Notes: generated by a model from the letters alone, not told the origin. Counted from the first letter of the stretch, positions 1 to 7,818 are shown. The stretch is 64,000 nucleotides of DNA from Sulfurimonas sp. SAG-AH-194-I05 (GCF_029215955.1 NZ_JAEMVA010000005.1:1-64000), one strand, 5' to 3'. Made by a program: numbers and translations.

Positions 1-2
1 AA

Positions 3-119
3 AATATTGAGAAAAAGAATTTAGATGGTTTTTTAGAACCTTTTTTAGAAATGGTACGCTACCAAAAAAATCTTCTCATAGCGTGTAATGATGTACGATT
101 TAAAACGTATAAAAACTAA
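3..119 (+). CDS. 3' end of an unidentified gene (partial)
   Basis: An open frame enters the window from the left and ends in TAA at 117-119, giving 38 C-terminal residues that finish in ...VRFKTYKN. The composition (charged helix, then FLEMVRYQKN) looks like real protein and not a chance frame. The stop overlaps the stop of the convergent gene at 116 by a few bases, as in compact genomes. Too little is present to name a family. Confidence 0.5.
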   Translation, partial: NIEKKNLDGFLEPFLEMVRYQKNLLIACNDVRFKTYKN

Positions 120-418
120 AATATCCAAGCAACAAGTAACCAAATAACAAACCAAAAAGAAAAAAATGCTGCAAACATATACTGCACTTCACCGAGTAAA
201 CCATCGCCACCAACCATTGCAAATAAAACAACAGTTCCAATACTTACAAAAAATGAAATAACAGCCGCAGTTTTTAAACCAACACCCTCTTCAAAATAAA
301 CATCTACAAATTCTATAGTATAAGGAATAACCAAAGTATATATAAAAGCTAAAGTAGCAACACCTGCAACTCCATAAAGGAGTTTTATTACAATACTTGT
401 AGAGTTTTGATTAGTCAT
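116..418 (-). CDS. Small three-helix membrane protein, unknown function
   Basis: About 100 residues. I chose the ATG at 418 (MTNQNST...) over an upstream in-frame ATG inside the neighbouring gene because it gives the typical 8-nt overlap (ATGACTAA) with the stop of the PH-domain gene. Three hydrophobic segments are visible, at about residues 10-34, 48-70 and 80-100. The middle loop carries a short glycine/acidic stretch. I recognise no enzymatic motif. It is the last gene of the yggS operon and is translationally coupled to the PH-domain protein, so a membrane partner role is possible but unproven. Confidence 0.75.
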   Translation of the reverse strand: MTNQNSTSIVIKLLYGVAGVATLAFIYTLVIPYTIEFVDVYFEEGVGLKTAAVISFFVSIGTVVLFAMVGGDGLLGEVQYMFAAFFSFWFVIWLLVAWIF

Positions 419-770
419 TTTGTAGTTTTTTAAGTGTTTCTCTAATTTCGTTCGGGTTTGAGATTCCTGCGATTGAAACTTCGGGAGAATCACCTGTTGT
501 ATATATTTCAAGATTTCCAGCATTCATCATTCGTGCGAAAAGTGACTGTTTCACTTTTACAGAACGGATTTCAGATGCTTGAAGTTCTATTTTTTCTCGT
601 GATGCTATACCTTTTTGATACGAAATATCACCATTTTCATAAATAGTTAAAACCTTACCACCTCTCCAAATAAAAGGAACTAATCCAAGTGTAAGTGTTC
701 CAAATATAAGTGTTGTAAAGGGGCTATTTCTCATCATTGACGGTCGTGCTTCTATTAAAATATTGCTCAT
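411..770 (-). CDS. Bacterial PH-domain (bPH2/DUF304-like) membrane-associated protein
   Basis: About 119 residues. The start at 770 (MSNILIEARPSMM) is preceded by AAGGAA at good spacing; a longer frame from 809 has no such site. Pattern: an N-terminal strand, a hydrophobic hairpin (TLIFGTLTLGLVPFIW), then a beta-rich stretch with YENGDISYQKG, IELQASEIRSVKVKQS and NLEIYTTG. This is the usual order of bacterial PH-like (YdbT/DUF304) domains. The family is a membrane-anchored PH fold of mostly unknown role. It lies 13 nt downstream of yggS, so the two are co-transcribed. Confidence 0.7.
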   Translation of the reverse strand: MSNILIEARPSMMRNSPFTTLIFGTLTLGLVPFIWRGGKVLTIYENGDISYQKGIASREKIELQASEIRSVKVKQSLFARMMNAGNLEIYTTGDSPEVSIAGISNPNEIRETLKKLQND

Positions 771-783
771 TATTATTTTCCTT

Positions 784-1458
784 TTATTTGTTAAACATAA
801 GTGAACCAAGACGAATCATATTTGACCCACACTCGATTGCTAACTCAAAGTCACCACTCATTCCCATAGAACAAATCGTAGCACCCTCACACTGTTTATA
901 AATGGCATGTGTAGTCTCAAAACTACTCTTAACTATTTTACTATCATCAGAATGTGCACCTATACTCATAACACCTTTAAGGTTAATGTTAGGGCATTCT
1001 TTTTGAATTTGTTTATAAATACCACATGCCACCTCTGGCATTACACCATGTTTAGACTCTTCTTTTGCAGAGTTTATTTGCAGTAGAGCGTCAAGTGTCC
1101 TATCTTTAGCTTCAAGTTTTTTTTGCAGTTCTTGTGCTAATTCTAAAGAATCAAGTGCATGAAAAAGACTTGGGTCAATGTCAAGTAAGTTATTTATTTT
1201 GTTTTTTTGTAAGTTCCCTACAAAATGCCATTCAATTGGTAACTCATCAAGTTCATTTGCCTTAGCTTTTAAGTCTTGCACCTTATTTTCACCATACGCA
1301 CGTTGACCGATGTTATAAAGTTGCGTAATTTCATCAGAGGTGGAGTACTTACTAATAGCTACTGTTTTTACAATGTGATGTTCACTTACTTTCAGCCTAG
1401 AAAACTCTACACGTCTTACTATATCATCTATATATATTTTATATTCTATTTGTGTCAT
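784..1458 (-). CDS. yggS: YggS/PROSC-type pyridoxal phosphate homeostasis protein
   Basis: 224 residues, the normal length for this alanine-racemase-fold family, which binds PLP and buffers B6 and amino-acid pools without a known reaction. The PLP lysine is K37 in TVAISKYS. YGENKVQD, WHFVGNLQKNK and CSMGMSGDFELAIECGSNMIRLG are diagnostic motifs of the family. A weak GGA lies upstream of the ATG. It is the first gene of a three-gene operon with the PH-domain and small membrane proteins. Confidence 0.95.
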   Translation of the reverse strand: MTQIEYKIYIDDIVRRVEFSRLKVSEHHIVKTVAISKYSTSDEITQLYNIGQRAYGENKVQDLKAKANELDELPIEWHFVGNLQKNKINNLLDIDPSLFHALDSLELAQELQKKLEAKDRTLDALLQINSAKEESKHGVMPEVACGIYKQIQKECPNINLKGVMSIGAHSDDSKIVKSSFETTHAIYKQCEGATICSMGMSGDFELAIECGSNMIRLGSLMFNK

Positions 1459-1482
1459 TTTATTCCATTAAATAAGATTATA

Positions 1483-1746
1483 TTAGGCAGTTTTTAGAGC
1501 ATTCGTTAAAAACATTTTGATTAATGACTGGTAAGGCACATCCATCGCATTTGCTTTTACTTTTAATTCTTCTATCATGTCAACTGGGAGACGTAGAGAA
1601 ATACTTTTAGTCGTTTTTTTTAAATTAGAAAATCGGACAGGTTTTATTTTTTTCATATCAAAATACGCAGTTACATCATGTGCATCCCAAAATAACGATT
1701 CTTCTTTTTCATTTTTAAATACAGGTAATTGTTTAAGTTCTTTCAT
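1483..1746 (-). CDS. brnA: CopG/BrnA-type ribbon-helix-helix antitoxin
   Basis: 87 residues. The C-terminal half (KSISLRLPVDMIEELKVKA...) is a ribbon-helix-helix DNA-binding domain of the CopG-antitoxin type. The N-terminal half (FWDAHDVTAYF) is the toxin-binding segment seen in antitoxins of BrnT. The start overlaps the end of brnT by 14 nt and has AAAGGA upstream. The toxin-first, antitoxin-second order with overlap is characteristic of brnTA modules, in which the antitoxin, alone or with toxin, represses the operon. A palindrome in the promoter at 2066-2084 is the probable operator. Confidence 0.88.
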   Translation of the reverse strand: MKELKQLPVFKNEKEESLFWDAHDVTAYFDMKKIKPVRFSNLKKTTKSISLRLPVDMIEELKVKANAMDVPYQSLIKMFLTNALKTA

Positions 1747-2038
1747 AAACTATCCTTTCTTTTTTACTCATGGCTCTTGCTGAAATTACTCGAATATGAT
1801 TGTTTCTTATTGTAAAAATCACAGTGACCAAGTTATGAAAATCATTTTGACCTAAGGCAACACATCTACATTCGTTTAGTGAATGTTTAAAATCTTCTAC
1901 GACAAGTAAAGGGTCATTAAAAAAAACCTCTTCAATTACTGTCCATTTTAAACCGTGTTTGTCCTCATTTTTATGAATATTACCATCATCCCATTCAAAC
2001 CCTACAATCGACTCTAAATCTAAACAATCAAATTTCAT
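1733..2038 (-). CDS. brnT: BrnT-type ribonuclease toxin
   Basis: 101 residues. The opening GFEWDDGNIHKNEDKHGL and the ending RVISARAMSKKERIVYE are the hallmark motifs of the BrnT family (COG2929), which has a RelE-like fold and blocks translation by cleaving RNA. Start chosen from AAGGGAAGAA just upstream of the ATG. It is driven by a consensus promoter at 2059-2087 and is followed, with overlap, by its antitoxin. The pair abuts the decayed IS region and may be part of a horizontally gained patch. Confidence 0.92.
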   Translation of the reverse strand: MKFDCLDLESIVGFEWDDGNIHKNEDKHGLKWTVIEEVFFNDPLLVVEDFKHSLNECRCVALGQNDFHNLVTVIFTIRNNHIRVISARAMSKKERIVYERT

Positions 2039-2058
2039 TTCTTCCCTTGTATATCGTT

Positions 2059-2087
2059 ATTATATACAATAAAGCTTTTATTGTCAA
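2059..2087 (-). promoter_or_regulatory. Consensus sigma-70 promoter of brnTA with operator-like palindrome
   Basis: On the minus strand TTGACA (2082-2087) and TATAAT (2059-2064) are separated by exactly 17 bp, a perfect match to the sigma-70 consensus. The spacer is occupied by an 8-bp inverted repeat, ACAATAAA-gct-TTTATTGT (2066-2084). The expected start of transcription is about 2052, leaving a short leader with a strong ribosome site before the ATG at 2038. The arrangement suggests autorepression by the antitoxin; that is inference. Confidence 0.8.
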
Positions 2088-2190
2088 TTAACAAATCCAT
2101 AGTTCAAATAAAAATAAAAGCATTTAAGCTTTAAAAGTGATTTTTTTGCTTGTAGTGCATCTATTTTAGAAAAGGCAGTGTATGTTTCTT

Positions 2191-2376
2191 TTATTTTGTT
2201 ATATTTACGCCATTTCCTTCGTAAATATCTTGCTTTTTCATGTAGTCGATTACTTTTTGTGCATCTATAACAAGAAAATCTTTTTGCTCTTCATGGTAGT
2301 AAATAATTTTCATTTTTCCAAATGTATTGTATGTTCCGCACTTATGAAGTCCGCCCGTTCCTGGTACCGGTAGATG
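2191..2376 (-). pseudogene. Open C-terminal gene fragment next to IS remnant
   Basis: A minus-strand frame is open from a TGA (2377-2379) to a TAA (2191-2193), 61 residues. The last 40 begin at an internal ATG (2313) and read like real protein (MKIIYYHEEQKDFLV..., KVIDYMKKQDIY). There is no good start or ribosome site and the upstream end merges with IS-like sequence, so it is most likely the 3' end of a gene whose 5' part was lost. It may be the other end of the fragment at 3047-3172, but I cannot show that from sequence alone. Confidence 0.4.
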
Positions 2377-2412
2377 TCAAGCTAGTTGTCCAAATGAGCT
2401 ACACCTAAGTAG

Positions 2413-3012
2413 TACACATTCGAACTAAATTATATCCTCTGTCAGTATATCCTGTTTGATAAATGGTTTGCAAGTATTAAGAACCTCGTGTTCATCGAAG
2501 AAGAACTCCAAAAGAAGTTTGTGTGCCCAATAAAAAGTAATAGAAAAATAGCTCTAACTTTAGAAGAAAGAAATAAAGGAAGATATGTTAATATCTCAAC
2601 TATAGATATAGAGGGTGGTAGTAGTCGTTTGATATATCTTGAAGGGTATGAAAACCCTTTAAGAATTATCAAGCAAGTGGTCAAAAACGACGATGATGGC
2701 GAATCTACTTATCTGTATCTTGTTACAAATGATATAGACCTATCTTTCGATGAAGTACTCAAAATCTACAAAAGACGGTGGAAAATAGAGGAATATCACA
2801 AATCTTTAAAACAGAATTTAAAAATAGAACACTCCCCAACAAAAGTTGAAACATCCCAAAGAAATCATATACATTTATCAGTTTGTGGCTTTATCAAGTT
2901 AGAAAAATTGCGTTTAAACTACAAAATGAATCACTTTGCTATCAAGGAAAAAATATATATTGAAGCTTTAAAAGTCGCTTATCAAAAAGTTGGAGAACTG
3001 ATGGTTGCGTGA
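2413..3012 (+). pseudogene. 5'-truncated IS4-superfamily DDE transposase
   Basis: The frame is open from just after a TAG (2410-2412) to TGA (3010-3012), about 199 residues. YILFDKWFAS resembles the region around the second catalytic aspartate of IS4-type transposases. YKRRWKIEEYHKSLK matches exactly the IS4 signature Y-x2-R-x3-E-x6-K containing the catalytic glutamate. The N-terminal half, with the first aspartate, is absent; a GTG at 2488 would give a still shorter product. It is therefore an inactive remnant. An intact copy elsewhere in the genome would show the true ends. Confidence 0.85.
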
Positions 3013-3039
3013 AATTGTAACAGTTTTATGAATTTCACG
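3008..3039. repeat. Inverted repeat at the end of the transposase remnant
   Basis: CGTGAAATT (3008-3016) and AATTTCACG (3031-3039) are perfect 9-bp arms around a 14-nt loop, and the left arm overlaps the transposase stop codon. It lacks a following T run, so it is not a classical terminator. It may be a subterminal structure of the IS. Confidence 0.5.
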
Positions 3040-3046
3040 ATTTAGG

Positions 3047-3172
3047 TTATCGTAACATCAGTAACTTATTATCATCATACAAAATAATATGTTTTGTGAT
3101 TTTATGTTTAAATTCAAAAAAAATTGGTAGTACAGATGAATGAAAATCACCAAGGATAGAAATAAGTACCAT
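3047..3172 (-). pseudogene. N-terminal gene fragment, DUF1887/CARF-like opening
   Basis: A 41-codon minus-strand frame starts at ATG 3172 and stops at 3047-3049. The first part, VLISILGDFHSSVLPIFFEF then HIILYDD, has the strand-loop-helix-strand look of a Rossmann-like domain. It resembles the start of DUF1887/Card1-type proteins (CARF plus nuclease), though this is from memory and uncertain. The reading breaks off beside the IS remnant, so the gene was probably disrupted by the insertion. About 95 nt of AT-rich sequence before rseP shows no other gene. Confidence 0.4.
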
Positions 3173-3268
3173 AAATTAAATTCCAATATGCTGTATTTAT
3201 ATTTTTAATAATTATTGTATCTTTTTATAAATTATTTTAGTATTAAATTGTTATAGTTATTGATTCTT

Positions 3269-4321
3269 TTACCCCATCAACCTCGTAATATCATTAAATA
3301 AACCTAGTCCCATAAGTGAAAATAATAGTATCCATCCTGCTATTGTTAGGTTTATCAAAACCTTTTCACTTGGAGCATGTTTTGTAATCATTTCATATAA
3401 GTTAAACATAATATGTCCACCATCAAGTGCGGGGATGGGTAGTAGATTTAAAACACCTAAGTTCACTGATATGAGAGCTGCAAAAAATAAAACACTCATC
3501 CATCCAGCATTTGTAGCGTCTGCTGTCAGTTTTACTATACTTATGACACCACCTAGTTCTTTAGCTGGGACGTCACCCATTATAAGTTTTTGTACACCTG
3601 TAAAAATCATAGTCGATGCAAAAATAGTTTGCTCAGTTGCATAAGACAGTGTTTGAAAAACACCTAGTTCGAGGGTATGAGAAACTCCTGCACTTCCTAT
3701 GCCTATCATTTTTCTTTGTACTATTTCGTTAAATATATTTTTAGTTTCAGTTATTTTTGGCGTGAGTGTTTTATACTCTATAAATCCAGCCCTGTCTATC
3801 TCTACCTTTACGCTTCCATCAGCATGTGATATTATCTCAGCCATCTCTTTCCATGTCGTAATATGTATACCATTCATAGAACGCACAGTGTCATTAGACT
3901 CTAAACCAGCTATAAATGCAGGAGAATCTTGAACAACATTCCCAATAACAGGAGATAAAACTTGGGGTCCTCCAAGAGCAATTACGAAGTAAAGAACAAA
4001 TGCTAAAACAAAGTTAGCCGCAGGTCCAGCGAGTAAAATGAAAATTCTTTGTGCGGGAGTTTTTGTGTTATAGCTGTCATCATCAAGGCTTATTTTACTC
4101 GGGTCTGCATCGTCTTGCCCTTTCATTTTCACATAACCACCCAGAGGAATCATGGCTATTTTCCATTCTGTTCCCCATTTTGTAAAAGAGGCTATTTTAC
4201 GACCAAAACCAATACTAAATACTTCAACATAAACACCCATCAAACGTGCCGCTGCATAATGCCCTAATTCATGAAAAAATATAAGTGCAGAGAGAACTAA
4301 AAGAGAAACAAAAATACCCAT
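3269..4321 (-). CDS. rseP: RseP-type site-2 intramembrane zinc protease
   Basis: 350 residues, membrane-embedded M50 family. The zinc motif HELGH is at residues 17-21 in the first transmembrane helix. A single PDZ domain follows at about residues 115-190 (SPAFIAGLESNDTVRSMNG). NLLPIPALDGGH in the C-terminal half supplies the third zinc ligand. Such proteases cut anti-sigma factors or remnant signal peptides within the membrane. The start overlaps the pgsA stop (TAATG), so the two are translationally coupled. Confidence 0.95.
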   Translation of the reverse strand: MGIFVSLLVLSALIFFHELGHYAAARLMGVYVEVFSIGFGRKIASFTKWGTEWKIAMIPLGGYVKMKGQDDADPSKISLDDDSYNTKTPAQRIFILLAGPAANFVLAFVLYFVIALGGPQVLSPVIGNVVQDSPAFIAGLESNDTVRSMNGIHITTWKEMAEIISHADGSVKVEIDRAGFIEYKTLTPKITETKNIFNEIVQRKMIGIGSAGVSHTLELGVFQTLSYATEQTIFASTMIFTGVQKLIMGDVPAKELGGVISIVKLTADATNAGWMSVLFFAALISVNLGVLNLLPIPALDGGHIMFNLYEMITKHAPSEKVLINLTIAGWILLFSLMGLGLFNDITRLMG

Positions 4322-4872
4322 TACTTTTCCCCTTTTGTAAGAGCATTTTTAAAGCCCCACATGTACTCAAGGCCTGAGTACACTGTAAGTGCTACTGCAA
4401 ACCAAAGAAGTTCGGTTCCCAATGGCCAATGCATAAGTAAAAAGCCTATAGCTATCATTTGTCCAACTGTTTTTACCTTCCCTGCCCATGAAGCTTTTAC
4501 TGAAATTCCTTCACTTACAGCAACAGTACGAAGTCCTGTAATAAAAAGTTCACGAACTACTATGATATAAATAGCCCAAGCAGAAGCTTCACCTATCATC
4601 ATTAAACCTAAAAAAGCTGCAAGTGTTAGCATTTTGTCTGCAAGTGGATCAAGTATAGCCCCAAGCATTGTCATTTGGTTCCATTGTCTTGCAATGTAGC
4701 CATCAAAAAAGTCTGTTGCTGATGCTAAAACAAACAAAAGTGCAGCAAAGTAGTAGTTCCATGAAATATGAAAACCATTTTCAGTAAACACCTGTGGATT
4801 TAAAATAATCCAAAACATAAATGGTGCGATAAGTATACGTAACATGGCAAGTGCATTTGGTAAATTTAACAA
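4321..4872 (-). CDS. pgsA: CDP-diacylglycerol-glycerol-3-phosphate 3-phosphatidyltransferase
   Basis: 183 residues with several membrane helices. It makes phosphatidylglycerol phosphate from CDP-diacylglycerol and glycerol-3-phosphate at the inner membrane. The CDP-alcohol phosphotransferase motif D-x2-DG-x2-AR-x8-G-x3-D-x3-D is complete (DFFDGYIAR ... GAILDPLAD). The start codon is TTG at 4872 with AAGGAA upstream. It sits between the SDR/dapA pair and rseP, a grouping of envelope and lipid genes. Confidence 0.95.
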   Translation of the reverse strand: MLNLPNALAMLRILIAPFMFWIILNPQVFTENGFHISWNYYFAALLFVLASATDFFDGYIARQWNQMTMLGAILDPLADKMLTLAAFLGLMMIGEASAWAIYIIVVRELFITGLRTVAVSEGISVKASWAGKVKTVGQMIAIGFLLMHWPLGTELLWFAVALTVYSGLEYMWGFKNALTKGEK

Positions 4873-4949
4873 TAAATTTCCTTAAATTATAAGTAGTGTG
4901 ATTTTATCTTGTTATTACTTATCAATGGTTGATACGATAGAATTACGTT

Positions 4950-5591
4950 ATGAAAAAAGAATGCCCTTTATGTAGTTCATCTGCAAAAATATTTTATGAA
5001 GCAAAACAAACATACTTTCAATGCAACACCTGTTGTGGAATCTTTGTTGACCCTGCACAGCTTCCAAGTACCAAAAGTGAAAAAGCACGTTATGAAATTC
5101 ATAGTGATGATACAAATGACATGGGCTATAGAAAGTTTGTTTCCCCTCTCACATCTGTCATTATTCGTGAATGTAATGAGAAAAGTTTAGGTTTAGATTT
5201 TGGAGCAGGAGCTTCTGCTATTGTATCTACAATCTTAAAAGAAAGTAATTATAGTATTGTAAATTATGACCCTTATTTTCATATTTATCCAGAACTTTTA
5301 ACAAAAAAGTATGACTATATCTCTTCATGTGAAGTTGTTGAGCACTTTTATACTCCGTATAAAGAATTTACTTTATTAAAAAACTTGTTACATCCACATG
5401 CTAAAATATATATAATGACAGAACCCTACCATGAGGGAATAAACTTTGCTTCTTGGTACTATAAGAATGATCCAACACATGTTTTTTTCTATTCAAAAGA
5501 AACCTTTCTTTGGATAAAAAATGAATTTAACTTTACTGACGTTACTATAGATGGACGTTTGATAATTTTTGAAAATGAGAGGGTATTTTAA
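4950..5591 (+). CDS. Zinc-ribbon class I SAM-dependent methyltransferase
   Basis: 213 residues. The N-terminus has two paired cysteines (CPLC at 5-8 and CNTC at about 26-29), a zinc-ribbon-like knuckle. LGLDFGAGASAIVSTIL is the SAM-binding motif I of a Rossmann methyltransferase, and SCEVVEHFYTP is the usual post-motif acid with a conserved EVVEH. The substrate is unknown; related enzymes act on small molecules, lipids or sugars. It is on the opposite strand to all its neighbours, faces away from pgsA, and is coupled (TAATG) to a 33-residue membrane peptide. Confidence 0.85.
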   Translation: MKKECPLCSSSAKIFYEAKQTYFQCNTCCGIFVDPAQLPSTKSEKARYEIHSDDTNDMGYRKFVSPLTSVIIRECNEKSLGLDFGAGASAIVSTILKESNYSIVNYDPYFHIYPELLTKKYDYISSCEVVEHFYTPYKEFTLLKNLLHPHAKIYIMTEPYHEGINFASWYYKNDPTHVFFYSKETFLWIKNEFNFTDVTIDGRLIIFENERVF

Positions 5592-5692
5592 TGATAGAGA
5601 AAGTTATGAGTCACATAGGAATTCAAATAGTGTATTTTATAGTAGCAGTAACACTGATTTCATACTTTGTGAAACCGTATGTTACTGTTTAA
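5591..5692 (+). CDS. 33-residue single-helix membrane micro-protein
   Basis: The ATG at 5591 overlaps the methyltransferase stop as TAATG, so translation is coupled. The product starts MIEKVMSH, has a hydrophobic stretch of about 18 residues (QIVYFIVAVTLISYFV) and ends PYVTV. It stops 3 nt before the end of the convergent SDR gene. It is too short for similarity to mean much; coupling and the clean transmembrane pattern are the support. It might anchor or regulate the methyltransferase. Confidence 0.6.
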   Translation: MIEKVMSHIGIQIVYFIVAVTLISYFVKPYVTV

Positions 5693-5695
5693 GTC

Positions 5696-6490
5696 CTACT
5701 GAAAAGATGTACCACCATCAACTACGATAGTTTGACCTGTAAGCCAAGTAGAGTTATTTTCACAAAGAAACACACATGCACCTGTTAAGTCAGTTGCATC
5801 ACCCATACGTGAAAGTGGAGAGCGTTTAACAACTTCTGCTTTTACCTCTTCATAGTTAGGAAATGCTTTGAGTGCATCTGTGTCTATTGGACCACCACTT
5901 ACTGCATTTACTCTAATATTTTTCTCACCAAGTTCAGCAGCTGCGTATTTAACCATAGTCTCAACCGCAGCTTTATTTGTTCCATGACCAGAATAGTTTG
6001 GAGTATACACAAGGTTACCAGTAGAACTCATAGAGATAATAGAACCACCACCAGCTACTTCAATTCTTTTTGCAGCTTCTTGAGCACCTACAACAAAGGC
6101 TGCAACAGTTGCAGTATAAATATTTGTAAGTCCTTTTGGTTTAAGTCTCATAAATGGAGCAAAACCACCAACAACTGAACGACCAGAAATAATAGCATTT
6201 GAAATGAAAAAGTTAAGGCTATCAAAGTCTTCATCAAACTCTTTGTAAACATCTTTATAGGTTAAAGGTTCCATAATATCAAGCTTATATGCACGAGACT
6301 TTATTCCGTATTTTGATGCAACATCTGCAATAATTTCTTTTGCAATATCTGCATTTGAAGCGTATGTAAATGCAACATTACACCCACGTTCAGCAAAAGC
6401 ATAAACGATTGCTTTACCAATACCACGTGTACCACCACTTACAAATAAAGTTTTACCTTCCATCGTTTTTTGTTGTATTTGTTCAGCCAT
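5696..6490 (-). CDS. Enoyl-ACP reductase, FabL-type SDR
   Basis: 264 residues, short-chain dehydrogenase. The NAD(P) motif GGTRGIGKAI is at about 19-28. The active-site pair is Y166 and K173 with six residues between them (YSGHGTNK), the Y-x6-K spacing of enoyl-ACP reductases (FabI/FabL) and not the Y-x3-K of ordinary SDRs. It would perform the last step of fatty-acid elongation, reducing trans-2-enoyl-ACP. It lies 2 nt downstream of dapA and is clearly co-transcribed. An unrelated SDR substrate cannot be excluded. Confidence 0.8.
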   Translation of the reverse strand: MAEQIQQKTMEGKTLFVSGGTRGIGKAIVYAFAERGCNVAFTYASNADIAKEIIADVASKYGIKSRAYKLDIMEPLTYKDVYKEFDEDFDSLNFFISNAIISGRSVVGGFAPFMRLKPKGLTNIYTATVAAFVVGAQEAAKRIEVAGGGSIISMSSTGNLVYTPNYSGHGTNKAAVETMVKYAAAELGEKNIRVNAVSGGPIDTDALKAFPNYEEVKAEVVKRSPLSRMGDATDLTGACVFLCENNSTWLTGQTIVVDGGTSFQ

Positions 6491-6492
6491 TT

Positions 6493-7386
6493 TTAAAGTC
6501 CTTTAATATCGTAATTTTTCATTACTTCTTCGATTTTTTTCATACTTTGCATACTTGGAGCGACAAGAGGAAGTCTATATTCTAAAGTTGGAATGAGTCC
6601 TGCAATATACATAGCTGCTTTTATCGGCATAGGATTCGCTTCACAAAACATAACAGAATTAAGAGCATAAAGCTTGTCATTTATAGCCTTAGCACCCGCA
6701 AAATCACCAGCTAATGCTAAACGAACGAGCTCACTCTTAAGGTCAGGTACAAGGTTAGAAGTAACAGAAGTTATACCAGCCCCACCATTTGCTAAAATCG
6801 GGTAGTCAATAGCATCGTCACCTGAAAATACTTTAAGTTCTGGTCTCGCTGAGAGAAGTGCCACAGTACGTTCTAAGCTACCAGTTGCTTCTTTAATTCC
6901 ATAAATATTTTCTATGTCATCAAAAAGACGAATAGTGGTCTCAGCAGAAATGTCACATGCTGTACGTCCAGGAACATTGTAAAGCATAAAAGGAAGGTCA
7001 GGAACAGATGACGCTATAGCTTTATAATGTTGGTAAATACCCTCTTGTGATGGCTTGTTATAGTACGGTGCAACAGAAAAAATCGCATCAACACCACATG
7101 CTTGTGCACGTGCTGCTGTGTTAATCGCTTCGGCAGTAGAATTACTTCCCGCACCTGCCAACACTTTGGTATTTGTACCCTTACAAACTTCAACTGCGAT
7201 TTCCATACATCTTATGTCTTCATCTGAAGTAAGAGTAGCACTCTCACCAGTTGTTCCCACTGGACAAACTGCGTCCATTCCATTGTTTATTTGTCTTTGT
7301 ATAAGTGCAGCATATGTTTGCTCATCTAACTTACCATTTTTAAATGGTGTTATTAATGCTGTTGAAGAACCTGTTACTATATCCAT
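6493..7386 (-). CDS. dapA: 4-hydroxy-tetrahydrodipicolinate synthase
   Basis: 297 residues, TIM barrel. It condenses pyruvate and aspartate semialdehyde in the lysine and diaminopimelate (peptidoglycan) pathway. The Schiff-base lysine is K165 (YGIKEATG). The catalytic tyrosine is Y136 (LYNVPGRT) and the pyruvate-binding loop is VGTTGES at 43-49. Full family length. First gene of a dapA-SDR pair, followed downstream by pgsA and rseP on the same strand after the insertion of the methyltransferase. Confidence 0.97.
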   Translation of the reverse strand: MDIVTGSSTALITPFKNGKLDEQTYAALIQRQINNGMDAVCPVGTTGESATLTSDEDIRCMEIAVEVCKGTNTKVLAGAGSNSTAEAINTAARAQACGVDAIFSVAPYYNKPSQEGIYQHYKAIASSVPDLPFMLYNVPGRTACDISAETTIRLFDDIENIYGIKEATGSLERTVALLSARPELKVFSGDDAIDYPILANGGAGITSVTSNLVPDLKSELVRLALAGDFAGAKAINDKLYALNSVMFCEANPMPIKAAMYIAGLIPTLEYRLPLVAPSMQSMKKIEEVMKNYDIKGL

Positions 7387-7509
7387 CTTTTTAGCCTTGA
7401 TAAAATTTAATAAATGATTATATCGAAATATTTTAGATGAAAATTAATGAACTTTAATGAAAGGAATGAGGAGTCTAAAATATATGTTGTAATAATGTCT
7501 AAGGAAGTA

Positions 7510-7617
7510 CTATTTTTCTTCTTTTTTACTGTTTAAAACAAAATAAAATACAGCAGCAATAACTAAAAAAATAACTATACGAAGAGAAAGTGTTGTAATA
7601 TCTGTTGTATCGTTCAT
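7510..7617 (-). CDS. 35-residue single-helix membrane micro-protein
   Basis: ATG at 7617 preceded by AAAGG at 6-nt spacing; TAG at 7510-7512. The product starts MNDTTDITTLSLR, has one hydrophobic helix (IVIFLVIAAVFYFVL) and ends in a lysine/glutamate tail (NSKKEEK). The polar N-terminus, single helix and basic/acidic tail are typical of small bacterial membrane peptides. It lies just downstream of the tRNA-Gln gene on the same strand and may share its transcript. Function unknown. Confidence 0.6.
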   Translation of the reverse strand: MNDTTDITTLSLRIVIFLVIAAVFYFVLNSKKEEK

Positions 7618-7653
7618 GAAGTGCCTTTAGAGTTATTGTTTATGAATTAAGGG

Positions 7654-7728
7654 TGGATGGGGATATAGGATTCGAACCTATGAATGCTAGCACCAAAAGC
7701 TAGTGCCTTACCACTTGGCGAATCCCCA
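7654..7728 (-). tRNA. tRNA-Gln (anticodon UUG)
   Basis: Complete cloverleaf: acceptor TGGGGAT/ATCCCCA, anticodon arm CTAGC-TTTTGGT-GCTAG giving UUG, T arm ATAGG-TTCGAAT-CCTAT, and CCA encoded at 7654-7656. The first pair is U1-A72, which the amidotransferase GatCAB requires on tRNA-Gln. This fits the indirect charging route of Campylobacterota, and gatC lies at 28733. Confidence 0.97.
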
Positions 7729-7741
7729 TCATTTTGTAAAT

Positions 7742-7818
<77 letters not shown>

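Noticed and set aside
2191-2376. RelE/HigB-like toxin (GTGGLHK resemblance)
   Set aside because: The resemblance is limited to a few residues next to the IS boundary and the rest does not follow the toxin fold.
3008-3039. Hairpin as a rho-independent terminator
   Set aside because: The stem starts inside the transposase stop, the loop is 14 nt and no T run follows.
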